DNA of 64,000 nucleotides from Streptomyces sp. JHA26 (GCF_002005565.1 NZ_BDJC01000018.1:46539-110538); one strand, 5' to 3'; shown: positions 9,576-20,648, counted from the first letter of the stretch. The notes: generated by a model from the letters alone, not told the origin. Program-made: numbers and translations.

Positions 9576-10789
9576 GTGCGGGCCAGCCCTTCCAGTACGT
9601 CGGCGAGTGCGGTCACCCCGGCCGTGCAGTCGTCCTCGGCGGCGTACTCGGCCGGGGAGTGCGAGACGCCGGTGGGGTTGCGTACGAACAGCATGGCGGT
9701 CGGGACGCGTCCGGAGAGGATGCCGGCGTCGTGTCCGGCGCCGGTGCCGAGGACGGGGACCTTCAGGTCCGTGTCGGTGCCCAGGATGCGGGCGAGTTCG
9801 TCGCGCAGGGCGTGGTCGAACTCGATGACGGGCGTGAAGGACTCGCGGACGACGTCGAGGTCGACGCCGTGGGCGGCGGCGTACTCGCGGGCGGCCTTCT
9901 CGATGCCGGTGACCACGGTGTCCAGGCTCGCCTGGTCGGCGGCGCGGGAGTCGAGCCAGCCGCGGACGAGGGAGGGGATGGCGTTGACGCCGTTCGGCTC
10001 GACGGCGATCTTGCCGAAGGTGGCGACGGCACCGGCGAGTTCGGCCTCGCGGCGGGCGGCGAGGACGGTCTCGGCGTAGGACAGCATGGGGTCGCGGCGG
10101 TCGGCGAGGCGGGTGGTGCCGGCGTGGTTGGCCTCGCCGCGGAAGTCGAACCGCCAGCGTCCGTGCGGCCAGATGGCGGACGCGATGCCGATCCGGTCGC
10201 CGGACAGGTCGAGGGCGCGGCCCTGCTCGACGTGGAGTTCGACGAAGGCGCCGATGCGGTCGAGCCGTTCGGGGTCGGGGCCGAGGGCGTCCGGGTCGTA
10301 TCCGGCGGCCTCCATGGCCCGCGGCAGGGTGATGCCGTCGGCGTCGGTCAGGCGGTGGGCCTGTTCGACGGTGAGCGCCCCGGAGGTGAGCCGGGAGCCG
10401 ACGCAGGCGAGGCCGAAGCGGGCGCCCTCCTCGTCGCCGAAGTTGACGATGCCCAGCGGCCGGGTGATCCGCGCTCCCCTGCGGCGCAGTTCGTCCAGGG
10501 CCGCGAAGGCGGAGACCACCCCGAGGGGTCCGTCGAAGGCGCCGCCGTCGGGGACGGAGTCCAGGTGGGAGCCGGTGACGACGGCGTCCCCGGCGGACGG
10601 GTCGCCGAGCCAGGCCCACTGGTTGCCGTTGCGGTCGACCTCGTGGGTCAGGCCGCGGTCCTCGGCCTGCTGCCGGAACCAGGCCCGGCAGTCGGCGTCG
10701 GCGCCGGTCCAGGCGAAGCGGCGGTAGCCGCCGGAGGCGGAGCTGCGGCCGACCGGCAGCAGCTCCGCCCACATGCTGTGGAAGCTCAC
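9572..10789 (-). CDS. M20-family amidohydrolase (allantoate/N-carbamoyl amino acid hydrolase type) in the hut operon
   Basis: Zinc-dependent peptidase-fold amidohydrolase, 405 aa. Metal and active-site motifs are [43 protein letters not shown] and [10 protein letters not shown], as in allantoate amidohydrolases and L-carbamoylases. Start is GTG at 10789, overlapping the hutU stop as GTGA; its own stop overlaps hutF in the same way. No classical hutG (N-formylglutamate deformylase) is present in the cluster. Position therefore suggests that this enzyme removes the formyl group from N-formyl-glutamate. The family is clear; the substrate is an inference from context, and allantoate or a carbamoyl amino acid remains possible. 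Confidence 0.88.
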   Translation of the reverse strand: MSFHSMWAELLPVGRSSASGGYRRFAWTGADADCRAWFRQQAEDRGLTHEVDRNGNQWAWLGDPSAGDAVVTGSHLDSVPDGGAFDGPLGVVSAFAALDELRRRGARITRPLGIVNFGDEEGARFGLACVGSRLTSGALTVEQAHRLTDADGITLPRAMEAAGYDPDALGPDPERLDRIGAFVELHVEQGRALDLSGDRIGIASAIWPHGRWRFDFRGEANHAGTTRLADRRDPMLSYAETVLAARREAELAGAVATFGKIAVEPNGVNAIPSLVRGWLDSRAADQASLDTVVTGIEKAAREYAAAHGVDLDVVRESFTPVIEFDHALRDELARILGTDTDLKVPVLGTGAGHDAGILSGRVPTAMLFVRNPTGVSHSPAEYAAEDDCTAGVTALADVLEGLART

Positions 10790-12459
10790 GCGCCGCCGCC
10801 CTCGTCGCCTTCGCGCATCGGCACCCGCACGCCCCGCTGTTCGGCGACCGACTCGGCGATGTCGTACCCGGCGTCGACGTGCCGGATGACGCCCATGCCG
10901 GGGTCGTTGGTGAGGACGCGGCGGATCTTCTCGCCGGCCAGGGCGGTGCCGTCGGCGACCGTGACCTGCCCGGCGTGGAGGGAGCGGCCCATGCCGACGC
11001 CGCCGCCGTGGTGGAGGGAGACCCAGGAGGCGCCGGAGGCCACGTTGACCATGGCGTTGAGCAGCGGCCAGTCCGCGATGGCGTCGGAGCCGTCGAGCAT
11101 GGCCTCGGTCTCGCGGTAGGGGGAGGCGACGGAGCCGCAGTCGAGGTGGTCGCGGCCGATGACGATCGGGGCGGCCAGCTCGCCGCTCGCGACCATGTCG
11201 TTGAAGCGCTCGCCGGCCTTGTCGCGCTCGCCGTAGCCGAGCCAGCAGATGCGGGCGGGCAGGCCCTGGAAGTGGACGCGTTCGCCGGCCATCTTGATCC
11301 AGCGGGCCAGCGACTCGTTCTCCGGGAAGAGCTCGAGGATGGCCTTGTCGGTCCTGGCGATGTCGGCGGGGTCGCCGGACAGGGCGGCCCAGCGGAAGGG
11401 GCCCTTGCCCTCGCAGAACAGGGGGCGGATGTAGGCGGGGACGAAGCCGGGGAAGGCGAACGCCCGGTCGTACCCGGCGAGCTGGGCCTCGCCGCGGATG
11501 GAGTTGCCGTAGTCGAAGACCTCGGCGCCGGCGTCCTGGAAGCCGACCATGGCCTCGACGTGCCGGGCCATGGACTCGCGGGCGCGGGTGGTGAAGCCGG
11601 CCGGGTCCTTGGCGGCGGCGTCGGCCATGTCCTCGAAGGCGGTGCCGACGGGGAGGTAGGCGAGCGGGTCGTGGGCCGAGGTCTGGTCGGTCACGATGTC
11701 GATGGGAGCGCCCATCGCGAGGAGCTGCGGCACGAGTTCGGCGGCGTTGCCGAGGACGCCGACGGACAGCGGCCTGCGCCGGTCGCGGGCCTCGGTGGCG
11801 AGCTGCAGGGCGTGGTCGAGGGAGTCGGCCTTCACGTCGAGGTAGCGGTGCTCGATGCGGCGGTCGATGGCGCGGGGGTCGCAGTCGATGCAGATCGCGA
11901 CGCCGTCGTTCATGGTGACCGCGAGGGGCTGGGCGCCGCCCATGCCGCCGAGGCCGGCGGTGAGGGTGATGGTCCCGGCGAGGGTGCCGCCGAACTTCTT
12001 GGCGGCGACGGCGGCGAAGGTCTCGTAGGTGCCCTGGAGGATGCCCTGGGTGCCGATGTAGATCCAGGAGCCGGCCGTCATCTGCCCGTACATGGTCAGG
12101 CCGAGGGCCTCCAGGCGGCGGAACTCCTCCCAGTTGGCCCAGTCGCCCACCAGGTTGGAGTTGGCGATGAGGACGCGCGGGGCCCACTCGTGGGTCTGCA
12201 TGACGCCGACGGGGCGGCCCGACTGGACGAGCATCGTCTCGTCCTGCTTGAGGGTGCGCAGGGTGCGGACCATGGCGTCGAAGGAGCGCCAGTCGCGGGC
12301 CGCCTTGCCGGTGCCGCCGTAGACGACGAGCTTGTCGGGGTGCTCGGCGACCTCGGGGTCGAGGTTGTTCTGCAGCATCCGCAGGGCGGCCTCCTGCTGC
12401 CAGCCCAGGGCGCTCGGCTCGGTACCGCGTGGCGCTCGGACAGGACGAGGTCCGGACAT
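10786..12459 (-). CDS. hutU: Urocanate hydratase
   Basis: Second step of histidine degradation, adding water to urocanate with tightly bound NAD+ as electrophile. The protein is 557 aa, normal for the family. Recognisable parts include the N-terminal [11 protein letters not shown], the NAD-binding glycine stretch [12 protein letters not shown] and QTSAHDP. ATG at 12459 is preceded by GGAGG at good spacing. It is the first gene of a coupled operon (hutU, M20 hydrolase, hutF, hutI). The histidase gene hutH is not in this window, so histidine entry must be encoded elsewhere. Confidence 0.97.
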   Translation of the reverse strand: MSGPRPVRAPRGTEPSALGWQQEAALRMLQNNLDPEVAEHPDKLVVYGGTGKAARDWRSFDAMVRTLRTLKQDETMLVQSGRPVGVMQTHEWAPRVLIANSNLVGDWANWEEFRRLEALGLTMYGQMTAGSWIYIGTQGILQGTYETFAAVAAKKFGGTLAGTITLTAGLGGMGGAQPLAVTMNDGVAICIDCDPRAIDRRIEHRYLDVKADSLDHALQLATEARDRRRPLSVGVLGNAAELVPQLLAMGAPIDIVTDQTSAHDPLAYLPVGTAFEDMADAAAKDPAGFTTRARESMARHVEAMVGFQDAGAEVFDYGNSIRGEAQLAGYDRAFAFPGFVPAYIRPLFCEGKGPFRWAALSGDPADIARTDKAILELFPENESLARWIKMAGERVHFQGLPARICWLGYGERDKAGERFNDMVASGELAAPIVIGRDHLDCGSVASPYRETEAMLDGSDAIADWPLLNAMVNVASGASWVSLHHGGGVGMGRSLHAGQVTVADGTALAGEKIRRVLTNDPGMGVIRHVDAGYDIAESVAEQRGVRVPMREGDEGGGA

Positions 12460-12501
12460 GGTCTGCCTCCTGGTGGCTTGCTCCCGGCGGATTGTTACTG
12501 C

Positions 12502-12515
12502 GGATATTCATATCC
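12502..12515. promoter_or_regulatory. Palindrome overlapping the hutU -10 region
   Basis: GGATATTCATATCC is a palindrome with 6-bp arms and a 2-bp centre. It covers the downstream edge of the proposed -10 box of hutU, where a repressor would block transcription. A nearby TTCATGAA palindrome at 12520-12527 lies in the -35/-10 spacer. The cognate regulator is unknown; the RpiR protein encoded at 14789-15631 is one candidate. Confidence 0.5.
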
Positions 12516-12540
12516 TCGCTTCATGAATAGAACTAGTCAA
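12512..12540 (-). promoter_or_regulatory. Candidate hutU operon promoter
   Basis: On the minus strand TTGACT (12535-12540), exactly 17 bp, then GAGGAT (12512-12517). This matches the housekeeping HrdB-type pattern well for a streptomycete and would give a leader of about 45 nt before the hutU ATG. Confidence 0.6.
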
Positions 12541-12620
12541 TACGGCCGTGTCCCGGCGCGGGCCCGTCGCGGGTGTTTGGCTGGACGCGTCGGACAGGCG
12601 GCGAGGGAACGGAGGATCGC

Positions 12621-14021
12621 GTGAGCGACGGCACGGGCACGAGCGGTGATCTGGACGGCACCGGCGCGGTGCGGGCCGCCCGGCGGGACCAGGCGGTGCG
12701 GGCGGCGGTGAAGCAGGGGCTGCTCGGACCGGACGCCCCGGTCGTCGGGCTGCTGGACGTCGCCGGGATCCGGGAGTCGGCGGCGGCGCTGCGGGCGGCG
12801 TTCGACGCGGTGACGGCGCCCGGGACGCCCGTGCTGCACGCCTTCGCGGTGAAGGCGTGTCCGCTGGTCCCGGTGCTGCGGCTGCTGCACGAGGAGGGCA
12901 TCGGCGCCGAGGTCGCGAGCCCGGGCGAGCTGGCCCTGGCGCGGGCCGCGGGGGTGCCCGCGGAGCGGACGGTGCTGGACTCGCCCGCCAAGACGCCGGG
13001 CGAGCTGAGCGAGGCACTGGCGCTGGGCATCGCCGTCAACGCGGACAACCCGCAGGAACTGGAGCGCATCGACGCCCTGACGGCGGCGGGGCGGAGCCGG
13101 TCCCCGCTCGGCCTGAGGGTGAACCCGCAGGTCGGAGGGGGCTCCATCGAGGCCCTGTCGACGGCCACGGCGACCTCGAAGTTCGGGGTGGCGCTGCGCG
13201 ACGAGGGGGCGCGCGCGTGGGTCGTGCGGGCGTATCTGGACCGGCCGTGGCTGACCCGGCTGCACACGCACACCGGCTCCCAGGGCATCCCGCTGACGCT
13301 GATGGCCGAGGGAGTGGCCCAGGCGTACGCGCTCGCCGAGGAGATCAACGAGCGGGCCGGACGCCGGCAGGTGGACACGCTCGACATCGGCGGCGGGCTG
13401 CCGGTGAACTTCGCCTCGGAGGAGACGACGCCGACGTACGCGGAGTACGCGCGGGTGCTGCGCGATGCGGTGCCGGGGCTGTTCGACGGGCGGTACGGGC
13501 TGGTCACCGAGTTCGGGCGGTCGCTGCTGGCCGAGCACGGCACGGTCGTGGCGCGCGTGGAGTACGCCAAGAGCGCCGGGGGCCGGCCGGTCGCGGTGAC
13601 GCACGCGGGCGTGCAGGTGGCGACGCGGACGGTGTACGCCCCGGGGGCGTGGCCGCTGCGGATCGCCGCGTACGACGCCGAGGGGCTGCCGAAGGAGGGG
13701 CCGGAGGTGGTGCAGGACGTGGCGGGACCGGCCTGCTTCGCGGGGGACCTGCTGGCGGCGGGGCGTGCGCTGCCGCTGCTGGAGCAGGGGGACTACGCGG
13801 CGGCGCTGGACACGGGGGCGTACTACTTCGCGCACCACTACGCGTACAACTCGCTGGCGCGGCCCGCGGTGTACGGGTTCGCCGGGGGCGGCGACGGGGA
13901 CGTCGTCCTCGCGACCGTGCGGGAGGCCCAGACCGTCGAGGAGATCGTGGCCGAGGCGGGTGGTGCGTACGCCGGTGCGCTGACCGAAGCCGCGCGCCGT
14001 GGAGGGTCCGGGGGTCTGTAG
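12621..14021 (+). CDS. Diaminopimelate decarboxylase-like fold-type III PLP enzyme
   Basis: PLP-dependent decarboxylase of the LysA/ornithine decarboxylase superfamily, 466 aa. The PLP lysine is Lys78 in HAFAVKACP, followed by LHTHTGSQG, the phosphate-binding DIGGGLPV and a C-terminal ACFAGD cysteine loop. I chose GTG at 12621 because GGAGG lies five bases upstream. The gene is divergent from hutU and shares its regulatory region. Several sequence details (FAVKA instead of YAVKAN, ACFAGD instead of CESSD) deviate from standard LysA, and no lysine or peptidoglycan genes are nearby. It may act on another diamino or basic amino acid. The family is sure, the substrate is not. Confidence 0.85.
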   Translation: MSDGTGTSGDLDGTGAVRAARRDQAVRAAVKQGLLGPDAPVVGLLDVAGIRESAAALRAAFDAVTAPGTPVLHAFAVKACPLVPVLRLLHEEGIGAEVASPGELALARAAGVPAERTVLDSPAKTPGELSEALALGIAVNADNPQELERIDALTAAGRSRSPLGLRVNPQVGGGSIEALSTATATSKFGVALRDEGARAWVVRAYLDRPWLTRLHTHTGSQGIPLTLMAEGVAQAYALAEEINERAGRRQVDTLDIGGGLPVNFASEETTPTYAEYARVLRDAVPGLFDGRYGLVTEFGRSLLAEHGTVVARVEYAKSAGGRPVAVTHAGVQVATRTVYAPGAWPLRIAAYDAEGLPKEGPEVVQDVAGPACFAGDLLAAGRALPLLEQGDYAAALDTGAYYFAHHYAYNSLARPAVYGFAGGGDGDVVLATVREAQTVEEIVAEAGGAYAGALTEAARRGGSGGL

Positions 14022-14068
14022 CCCGGGGGTGTGTCGTGGCCGGTCGCGCGGTTCCCCGCACTCCTGGT

Positions 14069-14092
14069 GGGGGGCGCTGCGCGCCGCCCCCC
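14069..14092. terminator. G/C hairpin between convergent genes
   Basis: GGGGGGCG (14069-14076) pairs with CGCCCCCC (14085-14092) around an 8-base loop, 47 bp after the decarboxylase stop and 20 bp before the 3' end of the minus-strand membrane protein. It could serve both genes. Confidence 0.65.
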
Positions 14093-14112
14093 GCCCTCGT
14101 CCCCGCCTTCGG

Positions 14113-14697
14113 TCAGACCAGCGCCGGCGTCTTGCGCCGCGCCCCGCCGGGGGCCGCGTCGCCGGCCGCGATGCCCGTGCTGCGGTAGGCCTTGACCGCC
14201 TTGCCCGCCGGGCGGCCGGCGGTGCGGGTGAGCCAGTCCACGCGGACCCACAGCAGGGCGTCCCCGTCCTGCTCGCGGCGGCCGATCCAGGCGGACTTCA
14301 GCCACAGGCCGGCGCCGCAGCCCGCCATCAGCAGTCCGGCCGCCGCCGGGACGGCGAAGGCGCTGCCGAGCGCGGCGAGGAAGGCCAGCAGCAGCCACCA
14401 GCGGTGGCCCCGGCGCCAGTTGCGCACGGTCACCGCACGGTCCTGGAGCACGTCGTGCCTGCTCGCGCGGGCGGCCGAGCCGGCCAGGGCGGTGTACCGC
14501 TTGCGGCGCACGGAGGCCACCACGGCCGTCGCCACGACGAACAGCGCCGCACCGGCCAGGACGCCGATCCGGCGCCCGGTCAGGCCCGGCACCAGCACGC
14601 CGACGCCCGCCGCGAGTACGCCCAGCCACCACAACGGCGCCGCCCCCGCCCGTACGACGACGGCGACCCGAGCCAGTCCCTGTCCTCCGCGTGCCAC
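14113..14697 (-). CDS. Small integral membrane protein of unknown function
   Basis: Protein of 194 aa with no domain I recognise. Hydrophobic segments lie at about residues 20-39, 44-62 and a longer one at 100-131. The intervening basic loop (VRRKRY, VRNWRRGHRW) suggests cytoplasmic exposure, and the C-terminus is basic. I chose GTG at 14697 because GAGGCGGGA lies just upstream; the frame runs 14 codons further to an ATG without a ribosome-binding site. It stands alone between the decarboxylase and an RpiR regulator. Codon use is typical of the host. Confidence 0.75.
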   Translation of the reverse strand: MARGGQGLARVAVVVRAGAAPLWWLGVLAAGVGVLVPGLTGRRIGVLAGAALFVVATAVVASVRRKRYTALAGSAARASRHDVLQDRAVTVRNWRRGHRWWLLLAFLAALGSAFAVPAAAGLLMAGCGAGLWLKSAWIGRREQDGDALLWVRVDWLTRTAGRPAGKAVKAYRSTGIAAGDAAPGGARRKTPALV

Positions 14698-14788
14698 GTT
14701 CCCGCCTCCTCGTCCGCGTCCTGTTGCCGGGCGCCGCACTGTAGCGGGGGAAGCTGAGACGAATCTGAGAACCCGTCGGCCGGACGGG

Positions 14789-15631
14789 TCACTCCACGAA
14801 CAGGCCCCGGGCCACCGCCTTGGCGTCGAACTCCTCGAGCCGGGCCTGCGCGTCCGGCAGGTCGTCGCACATCGCCTCCAGCAGCACCCGCCCGAGCAGC
14901 ATCGGCGCGCAGGCGGTGTCGAAGGCGAGGCCCGTGCCGACGGCGGCGGGCAGCAGCAGGTCGGACACCTTGGCGACCGGCGCGAAGGCGGAGTCGGCGA
15001 CCGTCACCACCGTCAGCCCCGCCTCCTTGGCGTGGGCGAGCGTGTCGACGACCTCGCGCGGATGCCGGGGCAGGGCGAAGCAGAGCAGGGCGCTCGCCCC
15101 GGCCCGGACGGCGGCGTCGATGCGGTCGTGGAGCATCGTGCCGCCCTCGTCGAGGAGGCGGACGTCGGGGTGCACCTTGGCGGCGAAGTAGGCGAACCCG
15201 TGCGCCTGGGCGGCCGCCGCCCGCAGCCCGAGGACCGGGAGCGGCCGGCTGCCCGCGAGGACCCGGCCCGCCTCCCTCACCGGCCCCGGATCGGCCAGTA
15301 CCTCCGCCAGGTGCCGCAGGTTCGCGATCTCGGCCTCCACGGCCTGCTGGTACTCGTTGAGGGAGCCCGTGTCCGGCACCGGCTCCGCGGGGGCGACCTC
15401 GCGCAGGTGGCGGCGCAGCGCCGGGTAGCCGTCGAAGCCGAGGGCGACCGCGAAGCGGGTCACGGACGGCTGGCTGACCCCGGCCAGCTCGGCGAGTTCC
15501 ACGCTGGACAGGAAGGGCACGTCGGGCGCGCGCCGCACCATGCTGTGCGCGATGCGCCGCTGGGTCGGCGTCAGCCGGTGTCCCTCGAAGAGCGCCTGCA
15601 GCCGCGCGGCCGGACCGTCGGTCCCGCTCAT
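14789..15631 (-). CDS. RpiR/MurR-family transcriptional regulator
   Basis: Regulator of 280 aa. The N-terminal helix-turn-helix (about 1-77) contains LAELAGVSQPSVTRFAVALGF. The C-terminal SIS domain (about 125-260), which in this family binds phosphosugars or related effectors, contains VLGLRAAAAQAHGFAYFAAK and LCFALPRHPREVV. Start is ATG at 15631. RpiR regulators commonly control nearby catabolic genes. Here the nearest catabolic systems are the PLP decarboxylase and the hut operon, and no other hut regulator is visible, so control of hut is possible but unproven. Confidence 0.9.
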   Translation of the reverse strand: MSGTDGPAARLQALFEGHRLTPTQRRIAHSMVRRAPDVPFLSSVELAELAGVSQPSVTRFAVALGFDGYPALRRHLREVAPAEPVPDTGSLNEYQQAVEAEIANLRHLAEVLADPGPVREAGRVLAGSRPLPVLGLRAAAAQAHGFAYFAAKVHPDVRLLDEGGTMLHDRIDAAVRAGASALLCFALPRHPREVVDTLAHAKEAGLTVVTVADSAFAPVAKVSDLLLPAAVGTGLAFDTACAPMLLGRVLLEAMCDDLPDAQARLEEFDAKAVARGLFVE

Positions 15632-15822
15632 GACGCGCTCCCCTCCGCCTCTTCACGTGTCCGGGATTCTGCATACCGTTATACAGGCGAACGGGCCGGA
15701 CGCACGACGCTCGGCCGGGCGACCGCGCTCGCGACGAGCGGCACCCGGCACCGGCCGTCCCCCGGTGAGAACGGGGGCTAGCCCCCGTGTCGGGGCGCTC
15801 CCGGCCGCCTACCGTGGCTGTC

Positions 15823-16239
15823 ATGACGGGAATGGACGCGCGGGACGCCGACCTCAAGAAGGAACTCGACGCCACCCTGCAGACCCGCAGGGAGCTGGGC
15901 GAGGAGTACGAGTCCGCGCTGGTCGACTCGTTCCTGGAGAAGGTCGACCAGCGCATCGACGGGGCGGTGGAGCGCCGGGTGCGCCGTCATCTCGCCGAGC
16001 AGCAGATGACGGCGGTCCGGGACGGCCGGTCGCCGAAGGCCACCGACACCTTCGGTGAGCGCTTCGGCTTCGGCATCGTCTCGCTGGTCCTCGCCGTCCC
16101 GCTCTCGGCGATCGGCGGCGGCGTCGCCCACCTCCCCGGTCTGCTGACCACCTGGGCGGGCATCGTCGGGGTCAACGTCGTACAGGCCGTCCGGACCAAC
16201 CCGGGGCTCTTCGGGCACCGCCGCGCCGGGGAGGACTGA
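15823..16239 (+). CDS. Small membrane-associated protein of unknown function
   Basis: Protein of 138 aa. The first about 75 residues are charged and probably helical (KKELDATLQTRRELGEEYES, then KVDQRIDGAVERRVRRHL). The C-terminal half holds one long or two short hydrophobic segments (IVSLVLAVPLSAIGGGVAHL and WAGIVGVNVVQAV). This layout is common in small conserved actinobacterial proteins without a known role. I start at ATG 15823; an ATG three codons later is equally possible. It is followed by strong hairpins and converges with the cystathionine beta-synthase gene. Confidence 0.75.
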   Translation: MTGMDARDADLKKELDATLQTRRELGEEYESALVDSFLEKVDQRIDGAVERRVRRHLAEQQMTAVRDGRSPKATDTFGERFGFGIVSLVLAVPLSAIGGGVAHLPGLLTTWAGIVGVNVVQAVRTNPGLFGHRRAGED

Positions 16240-16250
16240 GGAAGGACTGC

Positions 16251-16303
16251 GCGGGGACCGCCGCACCCCCGTCACCGGGGGGCGGGACGACGACGGTCCC
16301 CGC
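16251..16303. terminator. Compound hairpin after the small membrane protein gene
   Basis: GCGGGGACCG (16251-16260) pairs with CGGTCCCCGC (16294-16303). Between them CCCCCG and CGGGGG form a second inner stem. It lies 11 bp after the stop codon. Confidence 0.75.
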
Positions 16304-16308
16304 GGGGG

Positions 16309-16555
16309 ACGCGCCGCCGGGCCTCACGGCCGGGCGGCGCGTCCGTGGCGTCCGTGGAGGTCCGGGAGCCGCTCCGGAAGGTCCTCGACGCCGTTCGGTG
16401 TCGGCCGGGGCGGGTGCCCTCCCCCGGGCTCGACGCCCGGGAGGCACCCCCACCGCCCTTGCCGACACCCCTTACTGTGCCGTCCTCGTGTTAAGGGTGT
16501 GCTGCGCGGACGTGACGCGCGCGTACCACTTCCGCGAAGACCGGACGCGGTCCTT
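16309..16555. terminator. Two further large hairpins in the convergent gap
   Basis: No gene is visible here. One hairpin has arms ACGCGCCGCC (16309-16318) and GGCGGCGCGT (16333-16342). A second, long imperfect one has arms GGTGTCGGC (16397-16405) and GCCGACACC (16461-16469), with inner pairing of GGGTGCC/GGCACCC and CCCGGGC/GCCCGGG. They separate the converging membrane-protein and cystathionine beta-synthase genes. Confidence 0.6.
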
Positions 16556-17944
<1,389 letters not shown>

Positions 17945-18112
17945 CGTTGTCTCCGGATGCCGCAAAAGATGTGGTCGTGATTGGTTCCGCCAGCCTAGGG
18001 CCTGCCGGGCCGTCGATGCCCTGTGTCGGTCGTTCACTCCCCGTCGAGATTGGGCGACCGTCCGTACGGGGCAAGCAGTGGGTGTACGGCTCGATGGAGG
18101 TGGCGGCGACGT

Positions 18113-19138
18113 ATGACGAGCATGTCGAGGGCGAGGGTGGCCCGGCGGATCGCGGCCGGCGCGGCGTACGGCGGTGGCGGGATCGGGGTGGCCGGTGCGG
18201 CCGCGGTCGGTCTGCTGCTGGCGGAGGTGCAGCTGGCCAGGCGCCGGGTGGGCATCGGTACGCCCGACCGGGTGCCGAACGCGCAGGGACTGTACGGCGG
18301 CACCCTCACGGCGGCCGGTGACGCGCCGCTGCGGCTGGTGATGCTGGGCGACTCCACGGCCGCCGGGCAGGGCGTGCACCGGGCCGGCCAGACGCCGGGC
18401 GCGCTGCTGGCGTCGGGGCTCGCGGCGGTGGCCGAGCGGCCGGTGGAGCTGACCTCGGTCGCGGTGCCGGGGGCGCGTTCGGACGACCTGGACCGGCAGG
18501 TGTCGTTGGTGCTCGCCGATCCGGGCCGGACGCCCGACATCTGCGTGGTCATGGTCGGCGCGAACGACGTCACCCACCGCATGCCGGCCACCCGCTCGGT
18601 GCGGCACCTGTCGACGGCGGTACGGCGGCTGCGCACGGCCGGGGCGGAGGTGGTGGTCGGCACCTGCCCGGACCTCGGCACGATCGAACCGGTGCCGCAG
18701 CCGCTGCGCTGGCTGGCCCGGCGGACCTCGCGGCAGCTGGCGGCGGCGCAGACGATCGGCGTCGTGGAGCAGGGCGGGCGCACGGTGTCGCTGGGCGACC
18801 TGCTGGGACCGGAGTTCGCCGAGAACCCGCGGGAGCTGTTCGGCCCCGACAACTACCACCCGTCCGCGGAGGGCTACGCCACGGCGGCGATGGCGGTCCT
18901 GCCGTCGGTCTGCGCGGCGCTCGGCCTGTGGCCGGCGGAGGAGGAGCGTCCCGACGTCGCCCGCCGGGAGGGCTTCCTGCCGGTGGCCCGGGCGGCGGCC
19001 GAGGCCGCGGACGAGGCCGGCACGGAGGTCGCGGCGGCGATGCCCACGGGCCCGCGGGGCCCCTGGGCCCTGCTCAAGCGCCGGCGGCGCCGGAGGGTGT
19101 CGGAGGCGGAGCCGGTGACGTCGGCACAGCCGAGGTAG
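18113..19138 (+). CDS. SGNH/GDSL-family hydrolase, membrane anchored or exported
   Basis: Esterase/lipase-type serine hydrolase, 341 aa. After a basic N-terminus (SRARVARRIAAG) a glycine/alanine-rich hydrophobic segment spans about residues 14-36, probably an anchor or signal. Family blocks: GDSTAAGQG (catalytic Ser), the oxyanion residues around VAVPGARSDD, VGANDVTH (GxND) and DNYHPSAEGY (catalytic Asp-His). The last 80 residues are Ala/Glu rich and end in a very basic stretch KRRRRRRV. Start is ATG at 18113; a second ATG follows three codons later. The substrate cannot be told from sequence. Confidence 0.88.
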   Translation: MTSMSRARVARRIAAGAAYGGGGIGVAGAAAVGLLLAEVQLARRRVGIGTPDRVPNAQGLYGGTLTAAGDAPLRLVMLGDSTAAGQGVHRAGQTPGALLASGLAAVAERPVELTSVAVPGARSDDLDRQVSLVLADPGRTPDICVVMVGANDVTHRMPATRSVRHLSTAVRRLRTAGAEVVVGTCPDLGTIEPVPQPLRWLARRTSRQLAAAQTIGVVEQGGRTVSLGDLLGPEFAENPRELFGPDNYHPSAEGYATAAMAVLPSVCAALGLWPAEEERPDVARREGFLPVARAAAEAADEAGTEVAAAMPTGPRGPWALLKRRRRRRVSEAEPVTSAQPR

Positions 19139-19314
19139 GACGGGGCGCACGTCGCACCGGGGACGCCTTCCGCTCCCCTGCGGGGCACGGGGGGGGCCGC
19201 GCGATCAGACGCACACGTCCCGCACCCGGTCACGGCCACACCGCACCGCACCGCCACCCCAGGTCCACGGAAGCGTCGGGGGCCCACGTCCGCAGAACCG
19301 CCGGAGACCCAAGC

Positions 19315-19322
19315 AAGCGCTT
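19315..19322. promoter_or_regulatory. AAGCGCTT palindrome upstream of the thiolase gene
   Basis: A perfect 8-bp palindrome inside AAGCAAGCGCTTAGAAA, in the 289-bp gap before the thiolase. It resembles half-site-rich operators of TetR-type fatty-acid regulators, but this is only a pattern and no regulator gene is adjacent. Confidence 0.3.
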
Positions 19323-19427
19323 AGAAAGTTGCGGTCCATGTCACACCGCCGTACCCGTGACCCGGGCCATACGTCCGGGTAACTTCCCAACCAGCCGCCT
19401 CATCCCCGCGACGCCACTGGAGCCGTG

Positions 19428-20648
19428 ATGCCCGAAGCCGTGATCGTCTCAGCCGCCCGCTCCCCCATCGGCCGCGCCTTCAAGGGCTCCCTGAAGGACC
19501 TGCGCCCCGACGACCTGGCCGCCACGATCATCCAGGCGGCCCTCGCCAAGGTCCCCGAGCTGGACCCGAAGGACATCGACGACCTGATGCTCGGCTGCGG
19601 CCTGCCCGGCGGCGAGCAGGGCAACAACCTCGGCCGGATCGTCGCCGTCGAGATGGGCATGGACCACCTGCCCGGCTGCACCGTCACCCGGTACTGCTCC
19701 TCGTCGCTCCAGACCTCCCGCATGGCCCTGCACGCCATCAAGGCCGGCGAGGGCGACGTCTTCATCTCGGCCGGCGTCGAGATGGTCTCCCGGTTCGCGA
19801 AGGGCAACTCCGACAGCCTGCCGGACACCCGCAACCCCCTCTTCGCCGAGGCCGAGGCCCGCACCGCCGAGGTCGCCCAGCAGGAGGGCACCACCTGGCA
19901 CGACCCGCGTGAGGACGGCCTCGTCCCCGACCCCTACATCGCGATGGGCCAGACCGCCGAGAACCTCGCCCGCTGGAAGGGCGTCACCCGCCAGGAGATG
20001 GACGAGTTCGGCGTCCGCTCCCAGAACCTCGCCGAGGAGGCCATCAAGAACGGCTTCTGGGAGCGCGAGATCACCCCGGTCACCCTCCCCGACGGCACCG
20101 TCGTGTCCAAGGACGACGGCCCGCGCGCCGGTGTCACCCTGGAGGGCGTGGCGGGTCTCAAGCCGGCCTTCCGCCCCGACGGCCTGGTCACCGCCGGCAA
20201 CTGCTGCCCGCTCAACGACGGCGCCGCCGCCCTCGTGATCATGAGCGACACCAAGGCCCGCGAGCTGGGCCTGACCCCGCTCGCCCGCATCGTCTCCACC
20301 GGCGTCTCCGGCCTCTCCCCCGAGATCATGGGCCTGGGCCCGGTCGAGGCGAGCAAGCAGGCGCTGTCCCGCGCCGGCCTGACCATCGACGACATCGACC
20401 TCGTCGAGATCAACGAGGCCTTCGCCGCGCAGGTCATCCCCTCCTACCGCGACCTGGGCATCCCGCTGGAGAAGCTGAACGTCAACGGCGGCGCCATCGC
20501 CGTCGGCCACCCCTTCGGCATGACCGGCGCCCGCATCACCGGCACGCTGATCAACTCCCTCCAGTGGCACGACAAGCAGTTCGGCCTGGAGACGATGTGC
20601 GTCGGCGGCGGCCAGGGCATGGCCATGGTCATCGAGCGCCTCAGCTGA
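19428..20648 (+). CDS. Acetyl-CoA acetyltransferase (thiolase)
   Basis: Thiolase of 406 aa that joins or cleaves acyl-CoA and acetyl-CoA units. Catalytic Cys90 lies in [12 protein letters not shown], the second active-site region is [16 protein letters not shown] with its His, and the third is CVGGGQGMA with the proton-donor Cys. I take ATG at 19428; a GTG directly before it (19425) would add one residue. No beta-oxidation partner genes are adjacent, so degradative versus biosynthetic direction cannot be decided. A strong terminator follows. Confidence 0.94.
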   Translation: MPEAVIVSAARSPIGRAFKGSLKDLRPDDLAATIIQAALAKVPELDPKDIDDLMLGCGLPGGEQGNNLGRIVAVEMGMDHLPGCTVTRYCSSSLQTSRMALHAIKAGEGDVFISAGVEMVSRFAKGNSDSLPDTRNPLFAEAEARTAEVAQQEGTTWHDPREDGLVPDPYIAMGQTAENLARWKGVTRQEMDEFGVRSQNLAEEAIKNGFWEREITPVTLPDGTVVSKDDGPRAGVTLEGVAGLKPAFRPDGLVTAGNCCPLNDGAAALVIMSDTKARELGLTPLARIVSTGVSGLSPEIMGLGPVEASKQALSRAGLTIDDIDLVEINEAFAAQVIPSYRDLGIPLEKLNVNGGAIAVGHPFGMTGARITGTLINSLQWHDKQFGLETMCVGGGQGMAMVIERLS

